A stretch of 23,360 nucleotides of DNA from an uncultured Cardiobacterium sp. (GCF_938028185.1 NZ_CALJAH010000080.1:1-23360), one strand, 5' to 3'; counted from the stretch's first letter, positions 5,582 to 14,369 are shown. Notes: generated from the letters alone by a model not told the origin. Made by a program: numbers and translations.

Positions 5582-6634
5582 TTATGAGTTTTTCGTCGCA
5601 AATCCTGCCGCGAGACGGGCGATGATTGCCGCAGCGCTGCCGGGGCGGGCAAGCGGCGCGTTTTGTCCGGCCCAGAAGGGCGAGTATCCGTAGTTGCCCG
5701 CGCTTTCGGCGGCGCTTTTCAGGCGGAAGGCGGCAGCACCGGCGAGCGGGAAGGGCAGGGCGGCGGGGTGTATTGCCCCCAGTTTGCGCATGAGGTCATT
5801 GACGATGCCGCGCGCGCAGCCGCCGCTGAAGAGGTTGGTCAGCGCGGTGGTTTCGCCACGCGCGTCTTGCAGGGCGGCGCGGTGTGCCGCGCTGGTAGTG
5901 GCTTCGTCGGCGAGGAGGAAAGCGCTGCCAACCTGTACCGCGTCCGCGCCAAGCGCCATCGCCGCGCGCACTGTCGCTGCATCGCTGATGCCGCCTGCTG
6001 CGACAAGCGGCAGGGATACGGCGCGGCGGATGTTCGGCAGGAGCGCAAACAGCCCGCTTTGTCCGTCCGGGTCATGGTTGAGAAACCAGCCGCGGTGCCC
6101 GCCCGCTTCCAGTCCCTGGGCGATGATGCCGTCCGCGCCGTGTTCTGCCAGCCAGCGCGCTTCGGCAACGCTGGTGGCGCTGGAAAGGATTTTTGCACCC
6201 GTTGCCTTGACCGCCGCCAATAGTGGCGCTTCCGGCAGGCCAAAATGGAAGCTGACCACCGGCGGGCGGTGTTTCTGCACCACGGCAAGGGCTGTCACAT
6301 CAAAGGGTTGGCGGACAGGGTCAGCGGGAATGTCGGCAGGTGTCAGGCCGAATTTGGCGAGATGCGGTGCGAGCAGGTCAAGCCAGGTTTTGCGCTGCGC
6401 CTCATTCACGGCAGGCGGCCGATGCGCGAAGAAATTGACGTTATACGGCGCATCGCCGACGGCAGCACGGATGGTGGTGAGCGCCGCATCAAGCTGTTCC
6501 GGGCGGTACATCGCGCAGGGGAGTGAACCGAGCGCGCCCGCATTACAGGCGGCAATGGTCAGCGCCTCGTTTTGTACGCCAAGCATCGGTGCCTGGATGA
6601 GCGGGTATGTCAGGCGGGAGAGGAGGTGTTGCAT
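5582..6634 (-). CDS. Nitronate monooxygenase (2-nitropropane dioxygenase family)
   Basis: This 350-residue flavoprotein has the FMN-dependent TIM-barrel signatures of the family. YPLIQAPMLGV opens it (10-20). GLEAGGHRG is at 174-182 and contains the probable catalytic His180. AAGGISD (212-218) and GADAVQVGSAFL (229-240) bind the FMN phosphate. These cytoplasmic enzymes oxidise toxic alkyl nitronates such as propionate 3-nitronate. I chose the ATG at 6634 (MQHLLSRLTY), which has CGGAG upstream. The frame extends to a TTG at 6688, which lacks support. It lies 54 bp downstream of the two eight-cysteine-protein genes on the same strand with no terminator between, so it may be co-transcribed with them. 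The exact substrate is not deducible. Confidence 0.92.
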   Translation of the reverse strand: MQHLLSRLTYPLIQAPMLGVQNEALTIAACNAGALGSLPCAMYRPEQLDAALTTIRAAVGDAPYNVNFFAHRPPAVNEAQRKTWLDLLAPHLAKFGLTPADIPADPVRQPFDVTALAVVQKHRPPVVSFHFGLPEAPLLAAVKATGAKILSSATSVAEARWLAEHGADGIIAQGLEAGGHRGWFLNHDPDGQSGLFALLPNIRRAVSLPLVAAGGISDAATVRAAMALGADAVQVGSAFLLADEATTSAAHRAALQDARGETTALTNLFSGGCARGIVNDLMRKLGAIHPAALPFPLAGAAAFRLKSAAESAGNYGYSPFWAGQNAPLARPGSAAAIIARLAAGFATKNS

Positions 6635-6688
6635 GGGGTGGCTCCGGTTGGGAAAACAGCGTTGCGGTGGGTGCTGGTTGCCGTGCAA

Positions 6689-7819
6689 CTATGGGGTCAG
6701 GCGGCTGCCGGGCAGCGGCAGGGTGATGGTTGGCGCGGGCGTGTCCGCTTTTTCCGGATGCAGGCTGAAGCTGATGCCGTTGCGGTCGCGGGTATAGCCG
6801 GGCGGTAGCGGCGCTTCGGGATGGTTCAGGAGTTCAAAGGCGCGCAGGTAGCGGTTGGCATTGAGCAGGCGAGCCTGGTAATTCGACCAGTCTGGCCCTT
6901 CCATTTTGCACACGGGGTTGAGCAGTGAGCAGTATTTTTTCCGCTGCTCCGGTGCGGGCACACGCACTTCGTCGTGGGCAACGGCAGCGAGGATTTCCGG
7001 CAGGCAATAGCGGCTGTTTTTATAGAGCCATTGCGCTTCGACTTGGTGCATAAAGATGAAATAAATGGTTTTTTCGGCATCGCTGGCGTTCGGATCGGCG
7101 GCAATTTTGGCGTCATCCGCATGAGTGCTTTCGCTACCACCAAGCCATTCGCCATACATCAGCGGGCAAAGGGCGAGGGTTTCGGCAGGCTGCACTTGCA
7201 AGGCGTTGCAGTCGGCGGGCAGCGGCGTTTCCGGTGGCAATTCGGCGCGCATTTGTGCAAGCAAGGCGATATTGCGCTCCACCAGCGCAATGCCAACCAT
7301 ACTTTGTAGCATCAGCCCGTGGCTTTGGATGAAGCGCAGGCCGAGTTTGGCATCGCGACAGGCTCCATGCTGTGCCGCGTCGCGTTCACCGGCAGCGAAG
7401 CGGTAGGCGTGCAGGGTGTTTTCCAGTACCAGCGGGCGAAAGGGAGGCCAGTTGTCGCCATATTGTCCCGGCTGCGGCCGGAAGTAGTCGTATTGGCGCA
7501 GGCGGTTGATGGTGTCGCCTTGCTGCTGCCATTGTGTGCGGGTTTCTGGCGTGGTGTTTTGCCAGGCGGCGAGATGCTCTCGTGCAAGCGTAAGGCAATC
7601 GGCGGTCTCGCGCCTGCATTCCGGCAGGTCTTTTGGCCAGTCTTTGCCCGCATTCATGGGCAGATCAAACAGCGCCGCATAACCGTTTTCGCCGCTAACC
7701 GCCGGGCGTGCCTGTTCCAGTTGGGCAATGAGTGTCGGGTCGGGCGGGAGGTTGGGATAAGTGAGCACAGCGAGATAGGCCGCGCCAATGGTTTGATAAA
7801 GAAGGTCAAAGGTGAGCAT
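6689..7819 (-). CDS. Eight-cysteine exported protein family, copy A (unknown function)
   Basis: I do not recognise this 376-residue protein. Residues 6-21 are hydrophobic (LLYQTIGAAYLAVLTY), with no basic n-region, so it is a membrane anchor or atypical signal sequence. Then come PDPTLIAQLEQARPAVSGEN (26-45), NGYAAL, LRQYDYFRP (107-115), and a highly conserved helical core from AYRFAAGE (138) to ALCPLMYGEWL (226). It has eight cysteines at 68, 75, 154, 204, 218, 272, 297 and 304, the same eight as copies B and C and no others. This pattern fits four disulfides in the periplasm. The C-terminus ITLPLPGSRL is shared. The ATG at 7819 has GAGG upstream, as in copy C. It starts 12 nt after copy B, so B and A form an operon. 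It resembles copy C much more than its neighbour B. Confidence 0.85.
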   Translation of the reverse strand: MLTFDLLYQTIGAAYLAVLTYPNLPPDPTLIAQLEQARPAVSGENGYAALFDLPMNAGKDWPKDLPECRRETADCLTLAREHLAAWQNTTPETRTQWQQQGDTINRLRQYDYFRPQPGQYGDNWPPFRPLVLENTLHAYRFAAGERDAAQHGACRDAKLGLRFIQSHGLMLQSMVGIALVERNIALLAQMRAELPPETPLPADCNALQVQPAETLALCPLMYGEWLGGSESTHADDAKIAADPNASDAEKTIYFIFMHQVEAQWLYKNSRYCLPEILAAVAHDEVRVPAPEQRKKYCSLLNPVCKMEGPDWSNYQARLLNANRYLRAFELLNHPEAPLPPGYTRDRNGISFSLHPEKADTPAPTITLPLPGSRLTP

Positions 7820-7831
7820 AACGGCCTCGCT

Positions 7832-8983
7832 TTAGCGATTGAGACGGCTGCCCGGTAGCGGCAGGGTGATGGTTTGCGCGGGCGCGTCCGCTTTTTCCGG
7901 ATGCAGGCTGAAGGTGAGCCCGTTGCCATCGCGGCTATAACCGGGAGGTAGCGGTGCGCCGGGGTGTTGCAGTAGTTCAAAGGCGCGCAGGTAGCGGTTG
8001 GCATTGAGCAGGCGGGCTTGGTAGTTACGATAAGTTTCAGCGAAGTTGGCTTGCGCGACCCGGCAAAGGATATTGAGCGGCGAGCAGTAGCGTGGCCAGT
8101 CATCTGCCACGGGGGTAGCAGCTTCATCGCGGGCGACCGCGGCGATGATTTCCGGTGCACAGTATTTGCGGCTTTCATACAGGCGCTGTCTGTCCGTCTG
8201 GTTTTTCATGATGGCGAACATTTTCTCGAGCAGGGCTTTTCCTTGGAGTTTTTCTGAATCGGGGGTGTGCAACCGGTTTGTCACATCGCTCATGGTTAGC
8301 CATTCGCTGTACATCAGCGGGCAGAGGGCGATGGTTTCCGCAGGTTGTGACCGCAGTGCATCGCAATCGGCGGGCAGCGGGTGATTCGGCGGCAATTCGG
8401 CGCGCATCCGCGCCAGCAGGTCAATATCACGTCTGAGTAGCCGGGCAGCAACTATGCTTTCCAGCAGTGAGCCGTGACTGTCGAGCATACGCAAGGCAAG
8501 GTTGGCATCGCGGCAGGTGCTTGGCAGCGCCTGCTCCCGCTCGCCCGCTGCAAAGCGGTAGGCGTGCAGGTCTTGTTGCATGAAAAGTAACTGATAAGGC
8601 GGTGTGGGGCTGTCTATCGCCAGTTGTTCCGCCGACGGACGGAAGTAGCTGTAACGCCGCAGGTTTTCCACCGCCTGTTCTTGCGCCTGCCACGTTTGCT
8701 GTATTTGCAGCGCGACTTCACGGTAAGTGGCGAGGTGTTCGCGGGCGAAGGCGAGGCAATCACGCGGTGTATCGGGTTTGCACCGCGGCAATTCCTCTGG
8801 CCAGTCTTTGTTTGTCAGCGGCAATTTGTGCAACGCTGCATAACCGTTTTCGCCGTCCACCGCAGGACGCACCTGCTCCAGCTCGGTGATTTGCGTCGGG
8901 TCGGGTTCAGTCGTGCCGGGGTAAGACAAGACGGTGATGTAAACCGCTGTAAAGAGGTTTTTCAGCGCGGTGTAGGGGAGCAT
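7832..8983 (-). CDS. Eight-cysteine exported protein family, copy B (unknown function)
   Basis: This 383-residue paralogue of copies A and C has a hydrophobic N-terminus (NLFTAVYITVLSY, 9-21). It keeps EPDPTQITELEQVRPAV (26-42), NGYAAL, YSYFRP (111-116), AYRFAAGE (141-148), the MRAELPPNHPLPADC core, and TITLPLPGSRL at the end. Cysteines are at 68, 76, 157, 207, 221, 275, 300 and 307, aligned with those of A and C. It is the most divergent copy: the core reads RMLDSHGSLLESIVAARLLRR where A and C have RFIQSHGLxLQSxVGIALVER. It also has a longer variable loop at about 230-265. I chose the ATG at 8983, with AGGA upstream. An ATG at 9037 exists but falls inside the atp terminator hairpin. It lies directly after the ATP synthase operon, with only about 30 bp between terminator and start. 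Function unknown. Confidence 0.83.
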   Translation of the reverse strand: MLPYTALKNLFTAVYITVLSYPGTTEPDPTQITELEQVRPAVDGENGYAALHKLPLTNKDWPEELPRCKPDTPRDCLAFAREHLATYREVALQIQQTWQAQEQAVENLRRYSYFRPSAEQLAIDSPTPPYQLLFMQQDLHAYRFAAGEREQALPSTCRDANLALRMLDSHGSLLESIVAARLLRRDIDLLARMRAELPPNHPLPADCDALRSQPAETIALCPLMYSEWLTMSDVTNRLHTPDSEKLQGKALLEKMFAIMKNQTDRQRLYESRKYCAPEIIAAVARDEAATPVADDWPRYCSPLNILCRVAQANFAETYRNYQARLLNANRYLRAFELLQHPGAPLPPGYSRDGNGLTFSLHPEKADAPAQTITLPLPGSRLNR

Positions 8984-9004
8984 CGTGGATTCCTGTAATA
9001 GCGG

Positions 9005-9043
9005 ATAAAAATTATCGCCATGGGCATTGCTGCGCATGGCGAT
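9005..9043 (-). terminator. Rho-independent terminator of the ATP synthase operon
   Basis: On the minus strand ATCGCCATG (9043-9035) pairs perfectly with CATGGCGAT (9022-9014) over a 12-nt loop, then AATTTTTAT follows (9013-9005). It starts 23 nt after the atpC stop codon. The next gene, copy B of the eight-cysteine family, begins at 8983, only about 22 nt after the U-tract. Confidence 0.9.
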
Positions 9044-9066
9044 GGTTTTGGGTGCGGGCGGCGGGG

Positions 9067-9483
9067 TTAGTGTTTCGCGCGGCGGATGGCGGCGAGCTGC
9101 GCCATGGTTTGTGCCAGTTCTGCCTGCGCGCGTGCCAGTTCCAGTTTGGTGCTGGATTTGTCGCGCATTTTTTCTTCGGCGCGGCGGCGTGCTTCGCGTA
9201 CCCGTTCTTCATCGAGGTGTTCGGCACGTTCGGCATCGTCGGCGAGGATGATGGTCTGTTCGTGCTGGACTTCGATGAAGCCGCCAGAGATGTAGATGAC
9301 TTCTTCTTTGCCGCCTTCTTGTGTCAGGCGCACTTGTCCTGCCTTGAGGACGGCCAAGAGCGGCGCGTGTCCCGCGAGGATGCCCAGTTCGCCGTGGTCG
9401 GCGGTAGCAACGATGCGCTCCGCCTCGCCGCTAAAGAGTTGGCGGTCGGCGCTGACCATGTTGACGTGAAAGGTGTTCGCCAT
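9067..9483 (-). CDS. atpC: F1Fo ATP synthase subunit epsilon
   Basis: This 138-residue protein is a normal-length epsilon subunit. It has an N-terminal beta-sandwich (FHVNMVSADRQLFSGEAERI, GELGILAGHAPLLAVLKAGQVRL, YISGGFIEV) and a C-terminal two-helix hairpin rich in Arg, Glu and Ala (EERVREARRRAEEKM to the end). Epsilon joins gamma in the central stalk, and its C-terminal helices inhibit ATP hydrolysis. It is the last gene of the operon, 18 nt after atpD, and is followed by the operon terminator. Confidence 0.97.
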   Translation of the reverse strand: MANTFHVNMVSADRQLFSGEAERIVATADHGELGILAGHAPLLAVLKAGQVRLTQEGGKEEVIYISGGFIEVQHEQTIILADDAERAEHLDEERVREARRRAEEKMRDKSSTKLELARAQAELAQTMAQLAAIRRAKH

Positions 9484-9501
9484 CGTGTTCCCCCTGCGGG
9501 T

Positions 9502-10881
9502 TTATTTGACGGTTTCGGCTTTCGCCAGCACTTCGTCAATGGTGCCAACCATGTAGAAGGCCTGTTCCGGGATGTGGTCGTATTCGCCATCAACGATGCC
9601 CTTGAAGCCACGGATGGTTTCTTTGAGCGGCACATATTTGCCCGCTGAGCCGGTGAAGACTTCGGCGACGAAGAAGGGTTGCGAGAGGAAGCGCTGGATT
9701 TTACGCGCGCGGTACACGACCTGTTTGTCTTCTTCGGAGAGTTCGTCCATCCCCAAAATGGCGATGATGTCGCGCAGCTCCTTGTAGCGTTGCAGCACGC
9801 CCTGTACGCGGCGGGCGGTTTCGTAATGTTCGTCGCCGATAACGAGCGGATCAAGCTGGCGCGAGGTGGAGTCGAGCGGATCCACTGCCGGATAGATACC
9901 GAGTTCGGCAATCTGGCGCGACAAGACGACGGTTGCATCCAAGTGAGCGAAGGTGGTTGCCGGTGAGGGGTCGGTCAAGTCGTCCGCCGGAACGTACACT
10001 GCCTGGATGGAGGTGATGGAGCCGGTTTTGGTCGAGGTGATGCGTTCTTGTAGTTTGCCCATTTCTTCGGCAAGGGTCGGTTGGTAGCCTACCGCTGACG
10101 GCATCCGCCCCAACAGCGCAGAGACTTCGGTACCGGCCAGGGTGTAGCGGTAGATGTTATCGACGAAGAAGAGGACATCGCGACCTTCGTCACGGAAGTA
10201 TTCGGCCATGGTGAGTCCGGTCAGGGCGACGCGGAAGCGGTTGCCCGCCGGTTCGTTCATTTGCCCATAGACCAGTGATACTTTGTCAAGGACGTTGGAC
10301 TCTTTCATTTCGTAGTAGAAGTCGTTGCCTTCGCGCGTCCGTTCACCGACCCCGGCGAAGACGGAGTAACCGCTGTGCTCAATGGCGATGTTACGGATGA
10401 GTTCCATCATGTTGACGGTTTTGCCGACACCGGCACCGCCGAAGAGTCCGACTTTACCGCCTTTGGCAAACGGGCAGAGCAGGTCAATCACCTTGATGCC
10501 GGTTTCAAGCAGCTCAGTGGAGTTGGCAAGGTCATCGTAGGCGGGTGCCTGGCGGTGGATGCCCCAATAGGCTTCCGCGTCAATTTTCGGGCCGTGGTCA
10601 ATTTCTTCGCCCAGCACGTTCATGATGCGTCCCAGTGTCGCCTTGCCAACCGGTACGGTAATCGGCTTGCCGGTGTTTTTGACGTCCATGCCGCGCACCA
10701 AGCCTTCGGAGGAACCCATGGTGATGGTGCGCACGACGCCGTCGCCAAGTTGTTGCTGGACTTCAAAGACGGTGCCGCCTTGTTCGGCTACCAGTGCGTC
10801 GTTGATTTTCGGCACTGCGTCTTCGGGGAATTCGATATCGACGACCGCGCCGATGACCTGAACTATTTTACCGGTACTCAT
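9502..10881 (-). CDS. atpD: F1Fo ATP synthase subunit beta
   Basis: This 459-residue catalytic subunit has the Walker A motif GGAGVGKT (148-155), the catalytic Glu180 in AGVGERTREGND, the Walker B region DVLFFVDNIYR, and the DELSEED lever in the C-terminal helical domain (about residues 376-382). It binds ATP in the three catalytic sites of F1 in the cytoplasm. Length and motifs match the family. It begins 31 nt after the atpG stop codon. No anomaly is seen. Confidence 0.98.
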   Translation of the reverse strand: MSTGKIVQVIGAVVDIEFPEDAVPKINDALVAEQGGTVFEVQQQLGDGVVRTITMGSSEGLVRGMDVKNTGKPITVPVGKATLGRIMNVLGEEIDHGPKIDAEAYWGIHRQAPAYDDLANSTELLETGIKVIDLLCPFAKGGKVGLFGGAGVGKTVNMMELIRNIAIEHSGYSVFAGVGERTREGNDFYYEMKESNVLDKVSLVYGQMNEPAGNRFRVALTGLTMAEYFRDEGRDVLFFVDNIYRYTLAGTEVSALLGRMPSAVGYQPTLAEEMGKLQERITSTKTGSITSIQAVYVPADDLTDPSPATTFAHLDATVVLSRQIAELGIYPAVDPLDSTSRQLDPLVIGDEHYETARRVQGVLQRYKELRDIIAILGMDELSEEDKQVVYRARKIQRFLSQPFFVAEVFTGSAGKYVPLKETIRGFKGIVDGEYDHIPEQAFYMVGTIDEVLAKAETVK

Positions 10882-10912
10882 CTTTACCTCTTTTCAATTC
10901 AATCCGTTTTCG

Positions 10913-11785
10913 TCAGACGGCGGCTGCGCCGCTGACGATTTCCGTCAATTCTTGCGTAATTGCTGCCTGACGGGCTTTGTTGTATTGCAATTCAAGCTCG
11001 CCAATCAGGTTGGCGGCGTTATCCGATGCGTTTTTCATCGCAATCATCCGTGCTGACATTTCGCAGGCGATGTTTTCCGCGACCGACTGTTTGACCAGCG
11101 ATTCGAGATAGCGTACCGCCAGTTTGTCGAGTATCTGCTCGGCATCGGGTTCGTATTCGTATGTCCAGGCGTGATCGGGCGCGTAATGGTCGTCGCTGAT
11201 GATGGTGGCAGGCAGAAACTGCATGATCATCGGTTCTTGCGTCATGGTGTTGACGAAACGGTTGCCAACGAGATAGACCCGGTCGAGTTCGCCACTGCGG
11301 TAGGCATCTATCATTGCGCCAATGCCGCCAATGAGGTCGCGCAGGGCAGGGTTGTCGCCGTAAGCATCAACGGTAGTGATGATGTTGCCGTTGATGCGGT
11401 TGACGAAGGCGATGCCTTTGCGTCCAAAGACGCTGAATTGCAGTTCGCGACCCTGTTTGCTTTGTTCTTCAACGTGCGCCAGCAGTTTTTTGAACAGGTT
11501 GATATTCAGACCACCGCAAAGACCGCGGTCGGTACTGACGACGATATAGCCGACTTTTTTTACCGGTTTGTCGCTTTCGCTGAAGAAGGGATGGGCGACT
11601 TCGGCACGGGTTTTCAGCAGGTGGGCGATGACGCGCAGGATGTTATCAACATAGGGCCGTCCTTCCAGCATGGCATCTTGTGAGCGTCGCATTTTTGAGG
11701 CCGCCACCATTTGCATGGCTTTGGTGATTTTCTGCGTGCTTTTGATGCTTTTTATCTGCGAGCGGATGTCCTTGGCATTAGACAT
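10913..11785 (-). CDS. atpG: F1Fo ATP synthase subunit gamma
   Basis: This 290-residue protein is the rotor shaft. The N-terminal helix carries IRSQIKSIKSTQKITKAMQMVAASKMRR, the core has STDRGLCGGLN (the Rossmann-like domain), and the C-terminal helix carries ARMIAMKNASDNAANLIGELELQYNKARQAAITQELTEIVSGA. The two terminal helices form the coiled coil that turns inside the alpha3beta3 ring. It starts 10 nt after atpA. The start ATG has GAGGAAACCGCC just upstream. Confidence 0.98.
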   Translation of the reverse strand: MSNAKDIRSQIKSIKSTQKITKAMQMVAASKMRRSQDAMLEGRPYVDNILRVIAHLLKTRAEVAHPFFSESDKPVKKVGYIVVSTDRGLCGGLNINLFKKLLAHVEEQSKQGRELQFSVFGRKGIAFVNRINGNIITTVDAYGDNPALRDLIGGIGAMIDAYRSGELDRVYLVGNRFVNTMTQEPMIMQFLPATIISDDHYAPDHAWTYEYEPDAEQILDKLAVRYLESLVKQSVAENIACEMSARMIAMKNASDNAANLIGELELQYNKARQAAITQELTEIVSGAAAV

Positions 11786-11795
11786 GGCGGTTTCC

Positions 11796-13337
11796 TCACC
11801 AGGCGCCTTTTTCTTTGAAGGCGTTCAGGGCTGAGGCCAAACCTTGCTGGATTTCGTCGTCGTAAACGCCACGGCTGTTGATGGTATCCATCAGCGGCTG
11901 GTGGTCGCTGTGCATATATTGCAGCAGCGCCTGTTCGTAAGCCTGGATTTTTTCAACCGGGATTTCGTCAAGATAGCCGTTTTCTGCGGCGAAGAGCGAG
12001 ACTGCCATTTCGGCAACGCTCATCGGGTTGAACTGGCGCTGTTTCATCAGTTCGGTCACGCGCTGTCCGCGTTCAAGCTGTTTGCGCGTAGCTTCGTCAA
12101 GGTCGGAGGCAAACTGGGCAAATGCTGCCAGTTCGCGGTATTGCGCCAGTGCCAAACGCACGCCGCCGCCGAGTTTTTTGATGACTTTGGTTTGTGCCGC
12201 ACCGCCGACGCGCGAAACGGAGAGACCGGAGTTAATGGCCGGACGGATACCTGCGTTGAACAGGTCGGTTTCGAGGAAGATTTGTCCGTCAGTAATGGAG
12301 ATGACGTTGGTCGGAACGAAAGCGGAGACGTCCCCTGCCTGGGTTTCGATAATCGGCAGGGCGGTGAGCGAGCCGGTGGTGCCTTTTACGGCGCCGTTAG
12401 TGAGACGCTCGACTTCTTCAGCATTGATACGGGCGGCGCGTTCCAGCAGGCGGGAATGGAGGTAGAAGACGTCGCCCGGATAGGCTTCGCGTCCTGGTGG
12501 GCGTTTCAGCAGCAGCGAGATTTGGCGGTATGCCCACGCCTGTTTGGTGAGGTCGTCATAAACGATGAGTGCGTCTTCACCGCGGTCGCGGAAGTATTCG
12601 CCCATGGCGCAACCTGCGTAAGGGGCGATGTATTGCATCGCGGCGGAATCGGAGGCGGTCGCAGCGACGATGATGGTGTGTTTGAGAGCGTCGTGTTCTT
12701 CCAGTTTGCGCACCACGGCGGCGATGGAAGAGGCTTTTTGGCCGATGGCGACGTAGATACACTTCACCCCGGTGTCGCGCTGGTTGATGATGGCATCTAC
12801 GGCGATGGCGGTTTTCCCAGTTTGGCGGTCGCCGATGATGAGTTCGCGCTGGCCTCGACCAATCGGCACCATTGAGTCAATGGATTTGAGACCGGTTTGC
12901 AGCGGCTGGTCAACGGATTGGCGTTCGATAATGCCGGGAGCGATTTTTTCGATGGGCGAGGTTTCGCTGGTTTTGATGTCGCCTTTGCCGTCTATTGGCT
13001 GTCCGAGGGCATTGACGACACGACCAAGCAGTTCACGCCCGATCGGGACTTCAAGGATACGTCCGGTACAGGTGACTTTGTCTCCTTCAGAGAGGTGGTC
13101 GTATTCACCGAGGATAACGACGCCGACGCTGTCACGTTCGAGGTTGAGCGCAAGGCCATAAACGCCGCCGGGGAAGGCGATCATTTCCCCAAGCATCGCC
13201 TGCCGCAATCCCTGGATGCGGGCGACACCGTCGTAAAGACTGATAATCGTGCCTTCGGCTTTGCTTTCGACCTTGTTGTCGTAATCGGCTATTTTTTCCT
13301 GGATAAAGCCGCTGATTTCAGCAGGATTGAGTTGCAT
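11796..13337 (-). CDS. atpA: F1Fo ATP synthase subunit alpha
   Basis: This 513-residue non-catalytic nucleotide-binding subunit has the Walker A motif GDRQTGKT (169-176). It also has the family-typical segments MQLNPAEISGFIQEKI at the N-terminus (contact with delta), VGRVVNALGQPIDGKG-like sequence at about 105-119, and SGLSVSRVGGAAQ near 370. Length equals that of the E. coli subunit. It starts 12 nt after the atpH stop with a purine-rich AAGGGAAACG ribosome site. Confidence 0.98.
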   Translation of the reverse strand: MQLNPAEISGFIQEKIADYDNKVESKAEGTIISLYDGVARIQGLRQAMLGEMIAFPGGVYGLALNLERDSVGVVILGEYDHLSEGDKVTCTGRILEVPIGRELLGRVVNALGQPIDGKGDIKTSETSPIEKIAPGIIERQSVDQPLQTGLKSIDSMVPIGRGQRELIIGDRQTGKTAIAVDAIINQRDTGVKCIYVAIGQKASSIAAVVRKLEEHDALKHTIIVAATASDSAAMQYIAPYAGCAMGEYFRDRGEDALIVYDDLTKQAWAYRQISLLLKRPPGREAYPGDVFYLHSRLLERAARINAEEVERLTNGAVKGTTGSLTALPIIETQAGDVSAFVPTNVISITDGQIFLETDLFNAGIRPAINSGLSVSRVGGAAQTKVIKKLGGGVRLALAQYRELAAFAQFASDLDEATRKQLERGQRVTELMKQRQFNPMSVAEMAVSLFAAENGYLDEIPVEKIQAYEQALLQYMHSDHQPLMDTINSRGVYDDEIQQGLASALNAFKEKGAW

Positions 13338-13349
13338 GATTCGTTTCCC

Positions 13350-13895
13350 TTAGTCATCGAGTTTCTGGGCGAATTCGGCGATTCTGCCCTTCAGCGTCTG
13401 GTCAATTACCAGTCCGTCGTATTCCAGCACTACCCCGGCGAGCAGGGCGGGGTCTTCATGGATTTCCAGCACGACTTCGCGCCCCGTCTTTTTCTGCATC
13501 AGGCGACGCAGGTTGTTTTCGTCAGCAGACGAGAGCGGCTTGGCGCTGGTGATACGCACCATGCAGGTGTCGCTTTGTGCGTAGAGCAGTTCGTCATAGA
13601 CGTCAGCAATGTCTGGCAACACCGCGATGCGGTCGTGTTCTTCCAAGAGGCGCAACAGGTTGTGCTCTTCGTTGTTGATGCCCTGTTTGCGCTGTTTTTT
13701 TAGCAGTTGTTCCAACCAGCCTTGCATTTGCGTGAGAAATCCGGGCAGTGCGAGGTGTTCCGGGACTTCCGGCGCCTGCATGATGGCTTTGGCGGTGTGC
13801 AGGAACTGTTGCCAGTGTTGCTGCGCCTTGCCATCTTTCGCGTTGGCGAGGATGGCTTTGGCGTAGGGACGGGCGATGGTTTTTGACTCGGCCAT
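13350..13895 (-). CDS. atpH: F1Fo ATP synthase subunit delta
   Basis: This 181-residue protein opens with TIARPYAKAILANAKDG, the usual delta start (ARPYAxAxF). It ends in the beta-sheet domain with DPALLAGVVLEYDGLVIDQTLKGRIAEFAQKL, which corresponds to the IRxGDxVIDxSxxGRLxxL motif of the family. Delta anchors the peripheral b2 stalk to the top of F1. It begins 3 nt after the atpF stop codon. Confidence 0.96.
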   Translation of the reverse strand: MAESKTIARPYAKAILANAKDGKAQQHWQQFLHTAKAIMQAPEVPEHLALPGFLTQMQGWLEQLLKKQRKQGINNEEHNLLRLLEEHDRIAVLPDIADVYDELLYAQSDTCMVRITSAKPLSSADENNLRRLMQKKTGREVVLEIHEDPALLAGVVLEYDGLVIDQTLKGRIAEFAQKLDD

Positions 13896-13898
13896 GAT

Positions 13899-14369
13899 TT
13901 ACAGTTTCTCGCTCAGTTCGTTCAGCAGGCGCTTGTGGTCATCGGCTTTGACTTCGCGGCCAATGACTTTTTCTGCTCCCTGAACGACCAGATCGGCGAT
14001 CTGGCTGCGCAGGGTTTCGCGCGCCTTGCGTTTTTCCTGTTCGAAGTTGTCGCGTACTGCCGCAATTTCGCGTTCACCGGCAGTTTTGGCTTCCACGCGG
14101 GCATCCACAACGAGTTGTTCGGCCTGTTTTTGTGCGCGCCCGACGATTTCAGTTGCCTGGGTTTTGGCCTGGGCGATGATGCGGGCGGTTTCTTCTTGTG
14201 CATCCGCGATGCTGTGCTTGGCCTTGTCTGCCATGCTCAGCCCTTCGGCGATTTTCTGGCGGCGTGCTTCTGCCACTTGCGAGAACAGCGGCCAGATGTA
14301 TTTGTGGGTGAACCACCACAATACGAGGAATGTTCCGATCTGGCCAATCAGCGTCAGATTGAGATTCAT
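13899..14369 (-). CDS. atpF: F1Fo ATP synthase subunit b
   Basis: This 156-residue protein has a single N-terminal membrane segment (LTLIGQIGTFLVLWWFTHKYIWP, about 5-27), followed by a long, highly charged, Ala-rich helix to the C-terminus, as expected for the right-handed coiled coil of the peripheral stalk. Length equals that of the E. coli b subunit. There is one copy, which implies a homodimer. It lies 28 nt after atpE. Confidence 0.97.
   Translation of the reverse strand: MNLNLTLIGQIGTFLVLWWFTHKYIWPLFSQVAEARRQKIAEGLSMADKAKHSIADAQEETARIIAQAKTQATEIVGRAQKQAEQLVVDARVEAKTAGEREIAAVRDNFEQEKRKARETLRSQIADLVVQGAEKVIGREVKADDHKRLLNELSEKL

Noticed and set aside
8984..9037. Longer start for copy B at the ATG at 9037
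   Set aside because: That start lies within the atp terminator stem, has no ribosome site, and adds polar residues before the hydrophobic N-terminus that copies A and C do not have.
11844..12875. A 343-codon plus-strand open frame opposite atpA
   Set aside because: Shadow of the highly conserved atpA; no motif or ribosome site.
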